Below are positions 1-8,541 of a stretch of DNA of 64,000 bases, piece after piece. A program made the position numbers and the translations under genes. The stretch's first letter is position 1. The number at the start of each line of letters is the position of its first letter. The stretch is from the NCBI GenBank assembly GCA_902592265.1, contig CACJDV010000001.1, forward strand, positions 184,729-248,728, read 5' to 3'. A model generated the notes under the pieces. It had not been told where the DNA came from. It saw only the letters and a program-made list of their open reading frames with translations, and did no database searches. The DNA is from an uncultured Pelagibacteraceae bacterium. Lineage in GTDB: Bacteria > Pseudomonadota > Alphaproteobacteria > Pelagibacterales > Pelagibacteraceae.

Positions 1-226
1 TTAAAGGTGCCCATAAATAATTAAATGCATAAACTGCAAAAATTAATCCAGCCCATCCGACAGTTGATCTACTCAATCCATCTTCTTTTAACCATAAACT
101 TAGACTACTTCCGATCAAAACCCATGGAAAACCCGATATTGCACCAAGCAACAAAATTTTGAGCATTCTTTTATCAAAATAAACCGAGAACATTTCAGAC
201 AAAGAATTTTTTTTAATTTCTATCAA
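1..226 (-). CDS. AmpG-like MFS permease, N-terminal part (cut by window edge)
   Basis: Only the first 75 or so residues are inside the window; the reading frame runs off at base 1 without a stop. The translation contains GFPWVLIGSSLSLWLKEDG and then GWAGLIFAVYAFNYLWAP, which match the first two transmembrane segments of the AmpG/PAT branch of the major facilitator superfamily (muropeptide or acetyl-CoA type permeases). I chose a TTG start at 226 because GGAGG lies 7 bases upstream, inside the end of trkH; an internal ATG at 193 is the alternative. The gene follows trkH with a 2-base gap, so the two are probably co-transcribed. AmpG imports anhydro-muropeptides, which would fit the amgK/murU pair at 16.5-18.2 kb, but the exact substrate cannot be fixed from this fragment. 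Confidence 0.72.
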   Translation of the reverse strand, partial: MIEIKKNSLSEMFSVYFDKRMLKILLLGAISGFPWVLIGSSLSLWLKEDGLSRSTVGWAGLIFAVYAFNYLWAPL

Positions 227-228
227 AT

Positions 229-1668
229 TTAATTCCTCCAAAAAGATGGTAAAAATAATACAAGGATTGCAAATAATTCCAATCTACCCAAAATCATACC
301 AAAGCTTAAAATCCACTTAGAGATATCAGGTAGCGATGAAAAATTCCCATTTGGCCCAATAGTTGAACCTAGGCCAGGTCCTACATTTGAAATAGATGTT
401 GCAGCACCAGAAATTGAAGTAATAAAGTCAAGACCTGTCAAAGATAATAATGCTGTAATCACAAAAAAAATTACCAGGTACATATAAATGAAAGAGATAA
501 TCGATGCGGTAAACTTATCATCAACAGGGTTTTGGTTATATTTTAGAACGAAAATTCCCTTAGGATAAACTATTTTTTTAAGCTGATTCAAAACAAGTGA
601 ATAAAGTATTTGAAATCTAAATATTTTTATACCACATGTTGTTGAGCCAGCACATCCACCAATAAACATTAAACCTATAAATATAATTAAAGGAAATCCA
701 CCCCAGTTATCAAATTGTGCATTTACATATCCAGTTCCTGTCAAAATTGATATTACATTGAATAAAACTGTTCTGAAGTTTAGTTCAGACGATTTATCTA
801 AAAACAAATAAATTGATAAGATAAGAATACTTATTAAGATTATTTTCAAAAAAGTTCTAATTTGAATATCTGAAAAAAATATTCTTCTATTACCGTTTAA
901 GAATTTGATATAAGCGATAAAAGGTAAACTTCCCAAGATAATAAAAATCATTGCTGAAATTTCTATTGAAAAACTGTTAAAGAAACCAATGGACTCGTTA
1001 TAGTTTGAAAAACCTCCAGTTGCTATTGTTGTCATAGAATGGGTTATACTATCAAAAGTATTCATCCCAAGAATTTTATATGATATTGCGCAAAGAGTAG
1101 TGAGACCTGAATAAATATAAATTAATCTCAATGCAATTTCTTTTGATTTAGGAAGAATTTTTTCTGATGAATCACTGTTAGAAATTTTGAATAATTGCAT
1201 ACCACCAACATTCATTATTGGCATCAAAGTGATCGCCATAACAATTATTCCAATACCACCCAACCATTGAAGAATTGCTCTCCAAAGCAAAATTGCTTTA
1301 GGCATCTCCTCTAAATTTGGAATGATTGTTGAGCCAGTTGTTGTAATGCCTGACATACTTTCAAAAAATGCATTGGTAAACGAAAAATTGACTTCAGAAA
1401 ATATTAGAGGAAGTGAGCCAAAAATTGCGATACTCAGCCAAGATAACGCGGTTAATAAAAAAGCTTGCTGTAAATTTAGCTTCTTATCATGATCAAGATT
1501 AGATAAAAAAAATAATGTTCCAAAAATTATTGTAATAATTGAGGCGCCAAAAAAAGAGGAGTCAATTTCTTTAAAAAAAAATTGAGCAAATATTGGTAGC
1601 AACATAAAAATTCCAAGAATTATTTGAAGAATTCCAAGAGTAAAAAAAACGGTTTTATAATTAGACAT
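229..1668 (-). CDS. trkH: TrkH-family potassium uptake protein
   Basis: 479-residue integral membrane protein of the TrkH/KtrB superfamily, the ion-conducting subunit of Trk potassium uptake in the inner membrane. The four filter-like loops are visible: GITTTGST (about 107-114), TIATGGFS (about 214-221), LTGTGYVN (about 308) and SNVGPGLGSTIG (about 430), plus GCAGSTTCGIK (about 338), typical of TrkH. Length matches the family (about 480). No trkA is next to it; the regulatory NAD-binding subunit must be elsewhere. It is the first gene of a minus-strand unit with the AmpG-like gene and is divergent from lysS across an 88-base gap. TrkI and TrkG are the same family and cannot be told apart here. 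Confidence 0.93.
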   Translation of the reverse strand: MSNYKTVFFTLGILQIILGIFMLLPIFAQFFFKEIDSSFFGASIITIIFGTLFFLSNLDHDKKLNLQQAFLLTALSWLSIAIFGSLPLIFSEVNFSFTNAFFESMSGITTTGSTIIPNLEEMPKAILLWRAILQWLGGIGIIVMAITLMPIMNVGGMQLFKISNSDSSEKILPKSKEIALRLIYIYSGLTTLCAISYKILGMNTFDSITHSMTTIATGGFSNYNESIGFFNSFSIEISAMIFIILGSLPFIAYIKFLNGNRRIFFSDIQIRTFLKIILISILILSIYLFLDKSSELNFRTVLFNVISILTGTGYVNAQFDNWGGFPLIIFIGLMFIGGCAGSTTCGIKIFRFQILYSLVLNQLKKIVYPKGIFVLKYNQNPVDDKFTASIISFIYMYLVIFFVITALLSLTGLDFITSISGAATSISNVGPGLGSTIGPNGNFSSLPDISKWILSFGMILGRLELFAILVLFLPSFWRN

Positions 1669-1756
1669 TTTGATAGAACATTATTTTATGGTAAATAAAT
1701 TTCAACTCTATAAGAATAAGTTAAAGCGTTAATTTGAGATTTTATTTGAATTAATC

Positions 1757-3319
1757 ATGATTAAAAAAGAGAATTTTGATAAAACAAGTGCATGGCCTTT
1801 CGTTGAAGCAAAAAAAATGCTTCGGGAAAGAAAATCTTTTATAGATAAAAAAGGCAAAATAATTCTCCAAACAGGTTATGGTCCTAGTGGACTTCCACAT
1901 ATAGGAACTTTTGGAGAAGTTGCAAGGACATCAATGATTGTAAATGCCCTAAAACATTTAACTGATTTACCAACCGAAATCATTACTTTTTCAGATGATA
2001 TGGATGGTCTTAGAAAAGTACCTGACAATGTTCCACAAAAAGAATTATTAGAAAAAAATTTACACAAACCGCTTACTAATGTGCCTGATCCTTTTCAAAA
2101 ATTTAATAGTTTTGGTGAGCATAATAATGAAATGTTAAAAAAATTTTTAAATAATTTTAAATTTAAATATAATTTTAAAAGTTCAACATCACTTTATAAA
2201 TCGGGTTTCTTTAACTCTTCTCTCCAAGTTATTCTAGAGAATTATGATGGTATAATGAATATAATACTTCCTACACTAGGGAAAGAGAGACAAAAAACTT
2301 ACAGTCCATTTCTTCCAATTTGTCCAGATACAGGTCATGTTCTAGAAATACCTGTAAAAAATATCAATAAAGAAAAATCTATTATTGTTTTTGATAATAA
2401 TGGAAAAGATTTGGAAACAAGCATTTATGATGGAAATTGTAAATTACAGTGGAAGGTTGATTGGGCTATGAGATGGTATGCGCTAGATGTTGATTTTGAA
2501 ATGTATGGAAAGGATCTTATAGAGAGTGCAATACTTTCAACAAAAATTATCAAATTGATTGGGAAAACTAATCCGTCAGGGTTTGCATATGAACTATTTT
2601 TGGATGAAAAAGGAGAGAAGATTTCAAAATCAAAGGGAAACGGCATCACTATTGATCAATGGTTAGAGTATGCTTCCCCTGAAAGTTTGTCGCTATATAT
2701 GTATCAAAATCCAAAAAGAGCAAAAAAACTATACAAAGAAATAGTTTCAAAAACTGTTGATGATTATTTGGATCTGATTGAGAAAGCAAAAAATCAAAAT
2801 GAATTGCAGCTTCTTATGAATCCTGTATGGCATGTTCATAATAGTTTGGTGCCTAAAGAAAATATGATTATGTCATTTTCAATGTTATTAAACTTGGTCG
2901 AAACAAGTAATGCTGACAGCAAAGAACTTCTTTGGAAATTTGTTAAAAAATATAAAAAAAATATTTCGGAGAAAGATAATCCTATCTTTGATAAATTAGT
3001 AGGCTATGCAATAAAGTATTTTAACGACGTAATAAAATTGAAAAAAAAATATAAAAAACCTAATGGTGAAGAAAAAAAGGCTTTAGAAGCTCTGGTGAAA
3101 ACTTTAGATAAATGTGACGATAAAATGAAACCAGAAGATATTCAAACAATGATATATTCGACTGGTAAAGAAAATGGATACACTGAGAACCTTCGAGATT
3201 GGTTTAAATTAATTTACGAAGTAGTTTTTGGAGACGAAAATGGACCAAGGATGGGTTTTTTTATAAGTTTTTTTGGTGTGAAAGAAACAAAAGATCTTAT
3301 ATTAAATAAAATTAAATAA
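1757..3319 (+). CDS. lysS: Lysyl-tRNA synthetase, class I
   Basis: 520 residues. It charges tRNA-Lys in the cytoplasm. The fold is the class I type found in archaea, spirochaetes and alphaproteobacteria, not the common bacterial class II enzyme. Seen directly: the HIGH-type signature in PSGLPHIGTFGE (about 43-54) and the KMSKS-type signature in KISKSKGNG (about 287-295). WAMRW (about 236) is a further segment characteristic of this enzyme family. Length is usual for class I LysRS. The gene overlaps pyrD by one base (TAATG), so it heads a plus-strand unit lysS-pyrD. Symbol lysK is also used for class I. Confidence 0.95.
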   Translation: MIKKENFDKTSAWPFVEAKKMLRERKSFIDKKGKIILQTGYGPSGLPHIGTFGEVARTSMIVNALKHLTDLPTEIITFSDDMDGLRKVPDNVPQKELLEKNLHKPLTNVPDPFQKFNSFGEHNNEMLKKFLNNFKFKYNFKSSTSLYKSGFFNSSLQVILENYDGIMNIILPTLGKERQKTYSPFLPICPDTGHVLEIPVKNINKEKSIIVFDNNGKDLETSIYDGNCKLQWKVDWAMRWYALDVDFEMYGKDLIESAILSTKIIKLIGKTNPSGFAYELFLDEKGEKISKSKGNGITIDQWLEYASPESLSLYMYQNPKRAKKLYKEIVSKTVDDYLDLIEKAKNQNELQLLMNPVWHVHNSLVPKENMIMSFSMLLNLVETSNADSKELLWKFVKKYKKNISEKDNPIFDKLVGYAIKYFNDVIKLKKKYKKPNGEEKKALEALVKTLDKCDDKMKPEDIQTMIYSTGKENGYTENLRDWFKLIYEVVFGDENGPRMGFFISFFGVKETKDLILNKIK

Positions 3320-4365
3320 TGTTTTCAAATTTAAGATCTTTAATTTTTAAATTAGATCCTGAGATGGCTCATAGTTTAGCGATAAAGTCACTAAAATTTA
3401 ATTTTATTCCAAATATTTTAGATGACGAAAAAAATAACCCCCTTTTTAAGACAAAATTATTTAATAAAGAAATAGAAAATCCAATTGGTATGGCAGCAGG
3501 ATTTGATAAGAATGCTGAGGTATATAATTCATTATTCAACTTAGGGTTTGGTTTTGTCGAAGTAGGAACTGTTACACCGTTAGAACAATACGGAAATCCC
3601 AAACCTAGAGTTTTTAGATTGGTAGAAGATGAGGCCCTAATAAATAGACTTGGTTTCAATAACTTAGGTTCAAAAAATATTGTAGATAGAATTAAAAGAA
3701 ATAATCCAACCGGATTACTTGGAATAAATATTGGACCTAATAAAGACTCAGAAGATAGAACAAATGACTATATACAGTGTTTAAAAATATTTAATGAGGT
3801 CTCTGATTATATTACGGTTAATATTTCCTCACCAAACACTGAAGATTTAAGAAACTTTCATGATCAAAAAAAATTAGACGATCTTTTAAAACTAATAGAA
3901 AAAGAGAAGAAAGATCTTAACTCTAAAATACCTATAGCAGTGAAAGTATCACCAGATATTAATGATAAAGAAATTATGAAAATTTCTGAAGTGCTTTTAG
4001 ATAATAAGATAGAAGCTGCTATTATTTCTAACACATCTGATACGACAAGAGAAAATTTACAAAATACTCAAAGTCATCAAAAAGGAGGATTATCTGGGAA
4101 ACCTATTGAGCTCAAGTCTTCAGAGTTGATTAGAAAATTTTATAAAGTTTTAAAAGGCAGAATCAAAATTATAGGCGTAGGTGGTGTAGACTCTGGCAAA
4201 TCTGCTTATCAAAAATTTTTAGCTGGAGCTGATTATTTGCAACTTTATACAGGCATGGTTTTCAGAGGTCCAAATATTGTTGGTCTCATTAAAAAAGAGC
4301 TGAAGGAAATATTATTAAAAGATGGTGTAAAAAACTTTAATGAAATAGTAGGAAAAAAGGATTAG
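3319..4365 (+). CDS. pyrD: Dihydroorotate dehydrogenase (quinone), class 2
   Basis: 348 residues. It oxidises dihydroorotate to orotate in pyrimidine synthesis and passes electrons to membrane quinone. Class 2 features: an N-terminal helical extension (about 1-40) for membrane association, the FMN segment GMAAGFDKNA (about 57-66), the active-site VNISSPNT with the catalytic serine (about 168-175), VKVSPD (about 212) and the phosphate-binding GVGGVDSG (about 288). The ATG overlaps the stop of lysS. Translational coupling with lysS is likely, though the two enzymes share no pathway. Confidence 0.95.
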   Translation: MFSNLRSLIFKLDPEMAHSLAIKSLKFNFIPNILDDEKNNPLFKTKLFNKEIENPIGMAAGFDKNAEVYNSLFNLGFGFVEVGTVTPLEQYGNPKPRVFRLVEDEALINRLGFNNLGSKNIVDRIKRNNPTGLLGINIGPNKDSEDRTNDYIQCLKIFNEVSDYITVNISSPNTEDLRNFHDQKKLDDLLKLIEKEKKDLNSKIPIAVKVSPDINDKEIMKISEVLLDNKIEAAIISNTSDTTRENLQNTQSHQKGGLSGKPIELKSSELIRKFYKVLKGRIKIIGVGGVDSGKSAYQKFLAGADYLQLYTGMVFRGPNIVGLIKKELKEILLKDGVKNFNEIVGKKD

Positions 4366-4380
4366 AATAATCTAATAAAC

Positions 4381-4411
4381 TTGACGCCATCAATATCTCA
4401 CTTTATATAAT
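4381..4411 (+). promoter_or_regulatory. Probable sigma-70 promoter of rpmB
   Basis: TTGACG at 4381-4386 is close to the -35 consensus. It is followed by TATATAAT at 4404-4411, which offers TATATA with a 17-base spacer or TATAAT with a 19-base spacer. Transcription would start around 4416-4419, only 3-6 bases before the rpmB ATG at 4422, and no Shine-Dalgarno sequence is seen. The mRNA may therefore be nearly leaderless. Confidence 0.5.
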
Positions 4412-4421
4412 CGATCAAAAT

Positions 4422-4736
4422 ATGACAAAAAAATGCGAATTAACTGGGAAAAATCCTATGAAAGGTCATAACGTTAGTCATGCTAATAATAAGACCAAAA
4501 GAAGATTCTTACCTAACTTAAAAAAAGTAAAATTTACAAGTGAACTTTTAAAAAGAAGCCTAAAATTAACAGTGAGTAATGCAGGGGTTAGGTCTGTAGA
4601 CAAAAAAGGAAGTTTTGATGAATTTCTTAAATCTGTAAAAAATAAAAATTTATCACCTAGATTAAAAAAACTAAAAAAAAACTTATTAATTAAATCTCCG
4701 TTTCAAAAAAAAACAACACAATCTAAAACAGCTTAA
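4422..4736 (+). CDS. rpmB: 50S ribosomal protein L28
   Basis: 104 residues, very basic. The start [23 protein letters not shown] is the L28 signature: Cys-Glu-Leu-Thr-Gly, then the [15 protein letters not shown] block. The alphaproteobacterial form is longer than the E. coli protein (78 residues) because of a C-terminal Lys-rich tail, as seen here. It is preceded by a good promoter and its stop overlaps the ATG of the yhhQ-like gene (TAATG), so these two are co-transcribed. Confidence 0.96.
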   Translation: MTKKCELTGKNPMKGHNVSHANNKTKRRFLPNLKKVKFTSELLKRSLKLTVSNAGVRSVDKKGSFDEFLKSVKNKNLSPRLKKLKKNLLIKSPFQKKTTQSKTA

Positions 4737-5290
4737 TGAGTAAACCGTTTTTACTTCTATCATTTTTGATGGGTGTTGTTGTCCTATCTTCTAATTATCT
4801 TGTTCAATTTCCAATTAATTATTATGGTTTAAATGAAATATTAACCTATGGAGCTTTCTCTTATCCGATCGCTTTTTTAATTACAGATTTAGCTAATAGA
4901 TCTTATGGAAAAAGAGTTGCAAGAAAAATTGTATATTTTGGCTTTGTACTAGGAATTGGTTTTACTGTTTTATTTTCTACTGATTTTGCAGATTTTATAT
5001 CTATTCGTATAGCTATTGGATCTGGAATTGCATTTTTGACCGCACAATTATTAGATGTCCAAATATTTGATAGATTAAGACAAAAAGAGTGGTTTGTTGC
5101 ACCATTAACATCCTCAATGATTGGATCAACAATCGATACATTTTTGTTTTTTTCAATATCATTTTATGGGACGGGTGTGCCATGGGTTACACTTTCCCTT
5201 GGAGATTTGATTGTAAAAGTAATAGTAGCTTTAATAATGCTGATACCATTTAGATTACTTTTAAAAACTTTTAAGCCAATTAAGGCCTAA
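4736..5290 (+). CDS. yhhQ: Queuosine precursor transporter (YhhQ/VUT family)
   Basis: 184 residues with about six hydrophobic segments. The Asp-Leu-Ala-Asn-Arg-Ser-Tyr-Gly-Lys segment (about 52-60) after the second helix and the LLDVQIFDRLR block (about 106) are typical of the DUF165/VUT family, whose E. coli member YhhQ takes up queuosine precursors (preQ0/preQ1). This would feed tRNA queuosine modification. Translationally coupled to rpmB. It meets speB tail to tail with the stop codons interlocked over 4 bases (5287-5290). Function is by family; the substrate is inferred. Confidence 0.85.
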   Translation: MSKPFLLLSFLMGVVVLSSNYLVQFPINYYGLNEILTYGAFSYPIAFLITDLANRSYGKRVARKIVYFGFVLGIGFTVLFSTDFADFISIRIAIGSGIAFLTAQLLDVQIFDRLRQKEWFVAPLTSSMIGSTIDTFLFFSISFYGTGVPWVTLSLGDLIVKVIVALIMLIPFRLLLKTFKPIKA

Positions 5291-6162
5291 ATCAAAAATT
5301 TATAAGACAATATTTTATAAGCGAGTTTTGCAACAAGAAAGTTGTATGAATTAAAACCTTTTATAGGTGCTAATTCATTGATGTCAGCACCAACAATGTT
5401 TGAATTTTTTGCAGCTATTTTAATTATATTGAGTGTCTCATCCCATAATAATCCACCTGGCTCAGGAGTTCCAGTGGCTGGCATAATGCTTGAGTCGAAC
5501 CCATCGACATCAAATGTTAAATAAACTGTCTTATCTTTTATAAGTTTTTTAAATTTTTTTAAATCCCACTTTGACTTATCTTTTGCCCAAAAAATATTTA
5601 TTCTTGATTTATTCTTTTTTAAAAATGGAATTTCACTTTCAGATATATTTCTGATCCCAAAAGATATTAACGATATATTTTTATGGTCTAAACATCTTCT
5701 TATTGCCGATGCATGAGAGAATTTTTCACCATTATAACTATTTCTTAAATCAGCATGGGCATCGAAATGTAAGAGACAAATTTTTTTGTATTTTTTAACA
5801 AATGGATAAATACATCCGGGTGTAATTGAATGTTCTCCTCCAAACGTGATTGGAAAAAGTCTTTTATCTAAAATTTCTTTATTTATATTTGACATTTTCT
5901 CGAGAGCTTTTTTGATATTTCTATGAATCTTAAAGGGCTTTAGTGTTTTAATACCAATTTTTCTGTAAGGTTCACAATTTAGCTCTTCATCATATAATTC
6001 CACTTGATGAGAAGCCTTTATAATCTCTTTAGGTCCGTTTCTGGTGCCACCACCATAACTAACAGTTTTCTCAAGTCCAAATGGAACCACAACAACCTTT
6101 TCTTTGAAATTAAATTTATTGTCGACTCCTAAAAATCCATTTTTATTTGATAAATATTTCAA
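5287..6162 (-). CDS. speB: Agmatinase (ureohydrolase family)
   Basis: 291 residues. It hydrolyses agmatine to putrescine and urea. The binuclear manganese site of the ureohydrolase family is intact: GGEHSITPG (about 107-115), HFDAHADLR (about 131-139) and TFDVDGFDSSIMPATG (about 216-231). Length is usual for agmatinase. It is the last gene of the polyamine operon decarboxylase, deoxyhypusine-synthase homologue, agmatinase, with only 3 bases to the preceding gene. A related guanidino-acid hydrolase cannot be fully excluded by sequence, but the neighbours support a polyamine role. Confidence 0.88.
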   Translation of the reverse strand: MKYLSNKNGFLGVDNKFNFKEKVVVVPFGLEKTVSYGGGTRNGPKEIIKASHQVELYDEELNCEPYRKIGIKTLKPFKIHRNIKKALEKMSNINKEILDKRLFPITFGGEHSITPGCIYPFVKKYKKICLLHFDAHADLRNSYNGEKFSHASAIRRCLDHKNISLISFGIRNISESEIPFLKKNKSRINIFWAKDKSKWDLKKFKKLIKDKTVYLTFDVDGFDSSIMPATGTPEPGGLLWDETLNIIKIAAKNSNIVGADINELAPIKGFNSYNFLVAKLAYKILSYKFLI

Positions 6163-6165
6163 TTT

Positions 6166-7209
6166 TTACTCAAAAATTTTTGTGAATTTTTTCTTATCCC
6201 TATTTTTCCACTCACCTCTGTGATAAGCGTCGCTAGCTATTAGGGGTAGTACACTAGTGGCTTCAGCAAATACCATTTGTTCTTTTGTAACATCAACTTT
6301 ACCCCATGAACTTGCTTCCTTTAATGTTGAACTACTGCATGCACCGTCTCTAGAGTCGGCAACTGTGATTTGCACCGCATATTTATGCATGTCAACTTCC
6401 TTGCCTAATAATTCAGCACAAATTACGGTGTCTTGAATAAAATTTTTTGGAACACCACCACCAATCATAAATAAACCTGATCCCTTCGAGCGTATTTTAA
6501 TTTCAGTCAATTCTCTAAATTCCCTTATAGAGTCGATTGTCATATGCTTTTTTGGATTTTTTTCTTGATGTATAACTAAACCAAATCCAGCACTGGAGTC
6601 GGTGAAAGCTGGGCAAAAAATCGGAACATCATTGTCATATGCTGTTTCAATCAAAGAGTCTTTTTTGATAGAATTTTTTTTTAAATATTTACCCATTTCT
6701 TTAATAAATTCTCTAGATGTATAGCTTCTAGGTTCCAAGGTATCCGCGATTTCACATATTTTTTTATCACAAATCTGTAACTCATCTTCGTCTATGTATG
6801 TGTCGTAAATTCTATCGATATAATTTTTTCTTAATTCAGTATCATCTTGGAATTGAGACCCTTGATAGTGTTTAAAGCCAAGAGCTTCAAAAAAATCCAT
6901 ATCAATTATTGAAGCGCCAGTCGCTACTATTGCATCAACCATATTGTATTTAACTAAATCTTTATAAATATTCATACAACCTGCAGCAGATGTTGAACCT
7001 GCTAATGTTAAAAAAATTGTACATTCTTTGTCTTTCAACATTTCATTATAAATATTGGCTGCGTTTGCCGTTTCTCTTGAAACAAAAGACATTTTTTCCA
7101 TGGAAGAGATAATTTTTCTAGAATCGAATGATGTAATATCAATATGCTCTACAGGTTTTTTTAAGAAATCTTTTTTACTGTTGTGACCAAGATTTTTATT
7201 TTCTGACAT
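6166..7209 (-). CDS. Deoxyhypusine synthase homologue (bacterial polyamine aminobutyltransferase-like)
   Basis: 347 residues. Similarity to deoxyhypusine synthase runs along the whole length: LTLAGSTSAAGCMNIY (about 71), an NAD-binding GSGLFMIGGGVPKNF (about 241), ADSRDGACSSSTLKEASSWGK (about 284-304) and VFAEATSVLPLIASD (about 312). The lysine of the SWGK block corresponds to the imine-forming lysine of the eukaryotic enzyme. Bacteria have no eIF5A, so protein modification is unlikely. Bacterial homologues are known to make homospermidine-type polyamines by moving an aminobutyl group onto a small amine. Here it sits between a PLP decarboxylase (1-base overlap) and agmatinase (3-base gap), so a polyamine product is inferred; which amine it uses is open. 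Confidence 0.82.
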   Translation of the reverse strand: MSENKNLGHNSKKDFLKKPVEHIDITSFDSRKIISSMEKMSFVSRETANAANIYNEMLKDKECTIFLTLAGSTSAAGCMNIYKDLVKYNMVDAIVATGASIIDMDFFEALGFKHYQGSQFQDDTELRKNYIDRIYDTYIDEDELQICDKKICEIADTLEPRSYTSREFIKEMGKYLKKNSIKKDSLIETAYDNDVPIFCPAFTDSSAGFGLVIHQEKNPKKHMTIDSIREFRELTEIKIRSKGSGLFMIGGGVPKNFIQDTVICAELLGKEVDMHKYAVQITVADSRDGACSSSTLKEASSWGKVDVTKEQMVFAEATSVLPLIASDAYHRGEWKNRDKKKFTKIFE

Positions 7210-8393
7210 TAAGCAACAAGAGTAGCTTTGTCTGAATTCTTATCATACATAGACATTATTGGTTTATCCTCAACCTCATAAATCTCATTAGAGTAATAAC
7301 CATTAAATTGAGTTCTAAAAGTTAAACCATATGATCCTAATTGACCAAGTTCAATATAATCATTTTCTTTAATATTATTTGGAAGTAGGAAGGGACCTTT
7401 CATATAATCCATACTGTCACATGTTGGTCCGTAAAAATCAAATGCAGTCATTTTCTTGGAAATAATCTTACTTGAATTTTCTTTAATTAATTTTGATGGA
7501 AAAACTATATTAGGTGTTCCAGCATCAAAAAGTGTACCGTAAGTACCATCATTAATATAAAGTTTTTGTTTTTTTCTTAAATTAACTCTCACAATTGTTG
7601 ATCCACTTTCTGCAACCAAAGCTCTTCCAGGTTCACAAATTATTTGAGGCATGTTCTTTAAATTTAAGTTTTCTAAACTTTTTTTAATTTCCCCCATATA
7701 ACTTTCCAAAGATAGAGGCACAAGATCAGGATAAATTGTTGGGAAGCCTCCACCGATATTAATATAATCTGGTATTATTTTAGTTTTTTTAATTATATTT
7801 CCCATTTCATTAATTCCTTTAGAGTATGAAATTGGATGCATACATTGGGAACCAACATGAAAACTTAAGCCAATTTTTTTTGAATGAAGTTTTGCAAGTC
7901 TTAATAGTCCTGAAGCTTCAGAATTTAAAGCACCAAATTTTTTTGATAAATCTATTTCAGCATGCTCATTGGAAACAGCAACTCTGATAAACAATTCTAA
8001 ATCTTTAGCATTTTCTGTTGTTTCGATAATTTTAATTAATTCATCTTTAGTATCTAAAGCGAAAGTTTTTATTCCAAAATCAAAATACGCTTCTTTAATA
8101 CTCTCTCTACTTTTAACTGTATGCATAAAAGAACATTTCGCAGTATTATCAAATTTCCTTACTGCTTTGATTTCTTCGATAGACGCAACATCAAATTGAT
8201 TAATTCCACTTTTTATTAAAGTTTTGACAACTTCAGGATGGGGATTAGTTTTTACAGCATATAGTATTTTTCCTGGAAATTTCTTTTGAAAGAATTTTGA
8301 AGCAGAAAGAATAGAATTCTTCCTTATACAATAGACAGGTTTTTCCGGTTTCAGTTGATTTACTAATTCTTCAACTGACTTAAATTTTTGCAT
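7209..8393 (-). CDS. Ornithine/lysine/arginine-type decarboxylase (PLP fold III)
   Basis: 394 residues from the ATG at 8393, chosen because a GGGGGG run lies 7 bases upstream; an in-frame start at 8423 would add ten residues (MLNFFWGAFK). It belongs to the alanine-racemase-fold decarboxylases. Visible: YAVKTNPHPEV with the PLP lysine, FHVGSQ, INIGGGFPT, CEPGRALVAESG for phosphate binding, and YGPTCDSMDYM with the catalytic cysteine. The family includes ornithine, lysine/ornithine and some arginine decarboxylases. First gene of the polyamine operon. Since agmatinase is in the same operon, the true substrate (ornithine giving putrescine, or arginine giving agmatine) is not settled by sequence alone. 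Confidence 0.88.
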   Translation of the reverse strand: MQKFKSVEELVNQLKPEKPVYCIRKNSILSASKFFQKKFPGKILYAVKTNPHPEVVKTLIKSGINQFDVASIEEIKAVRKFDNTAKCSFMHTVKSRESIKEAYFDFGIKTFALDTKDELIKIIETTENAKDLELFIRVAVSNEHAEIDLSKKFGALNSEASGLLRLAKLHSKKIGLSFHVGSQCMHPISYSKGINEMGNIIKKTKIIPDYINIGGGFPTIYPDLVPLSLESYMGEIKKSLENLNLKNMPQIICEPGRALVAESGSTIVRVNLRKKQKLYINDGTYGTLFDAGTPNIVFPSKLIKENSSKIISKKMTAFDFYGPTCDSMDYMKGPFLLPNNIKENDYIELGQLGSYGLTFRTQFNGYYSNEIYEVEDKPIMSMYDKNSDKATLVA

Positions 8394-8469
8394 TTTAAAT
8401 GCCCCCCAAAAAAAATTTAACAAAAAAAAAGTCTTTTATTTAAAAAAAACTTTAATATTCGAGCAGTTA

Positions 8470-8487
8470 ATTGAATAGTTATTCAAT
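8470..8487. promoter_or_regulatory. Perfect 18-bp palindrome in the divergent polyamine/regA promoter region
   Basis: ATTGAATA, a 2-base centre GT, then TATTCAAT: two exact 8-bp arms. It lies in the 121-148 base gap between the decarboxylase (start 8393) and RegA (start 8515 or 8542). A further ATTGAAT half-site is at 8507-8513. The left arm contains TTGAAT, which could also be a -35 element for regA. It looks like a dimeric regulator site, but the binding protein is unknown; an A+T-rich background makes some palindromes likely by chance. Confidence 0.45.
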
Positions 8488-8541
8488 GTAAAGCAAATAA
8501 TGGCCTATTGAATTGTGGAAAAAAATATCCATATAAGGGCT

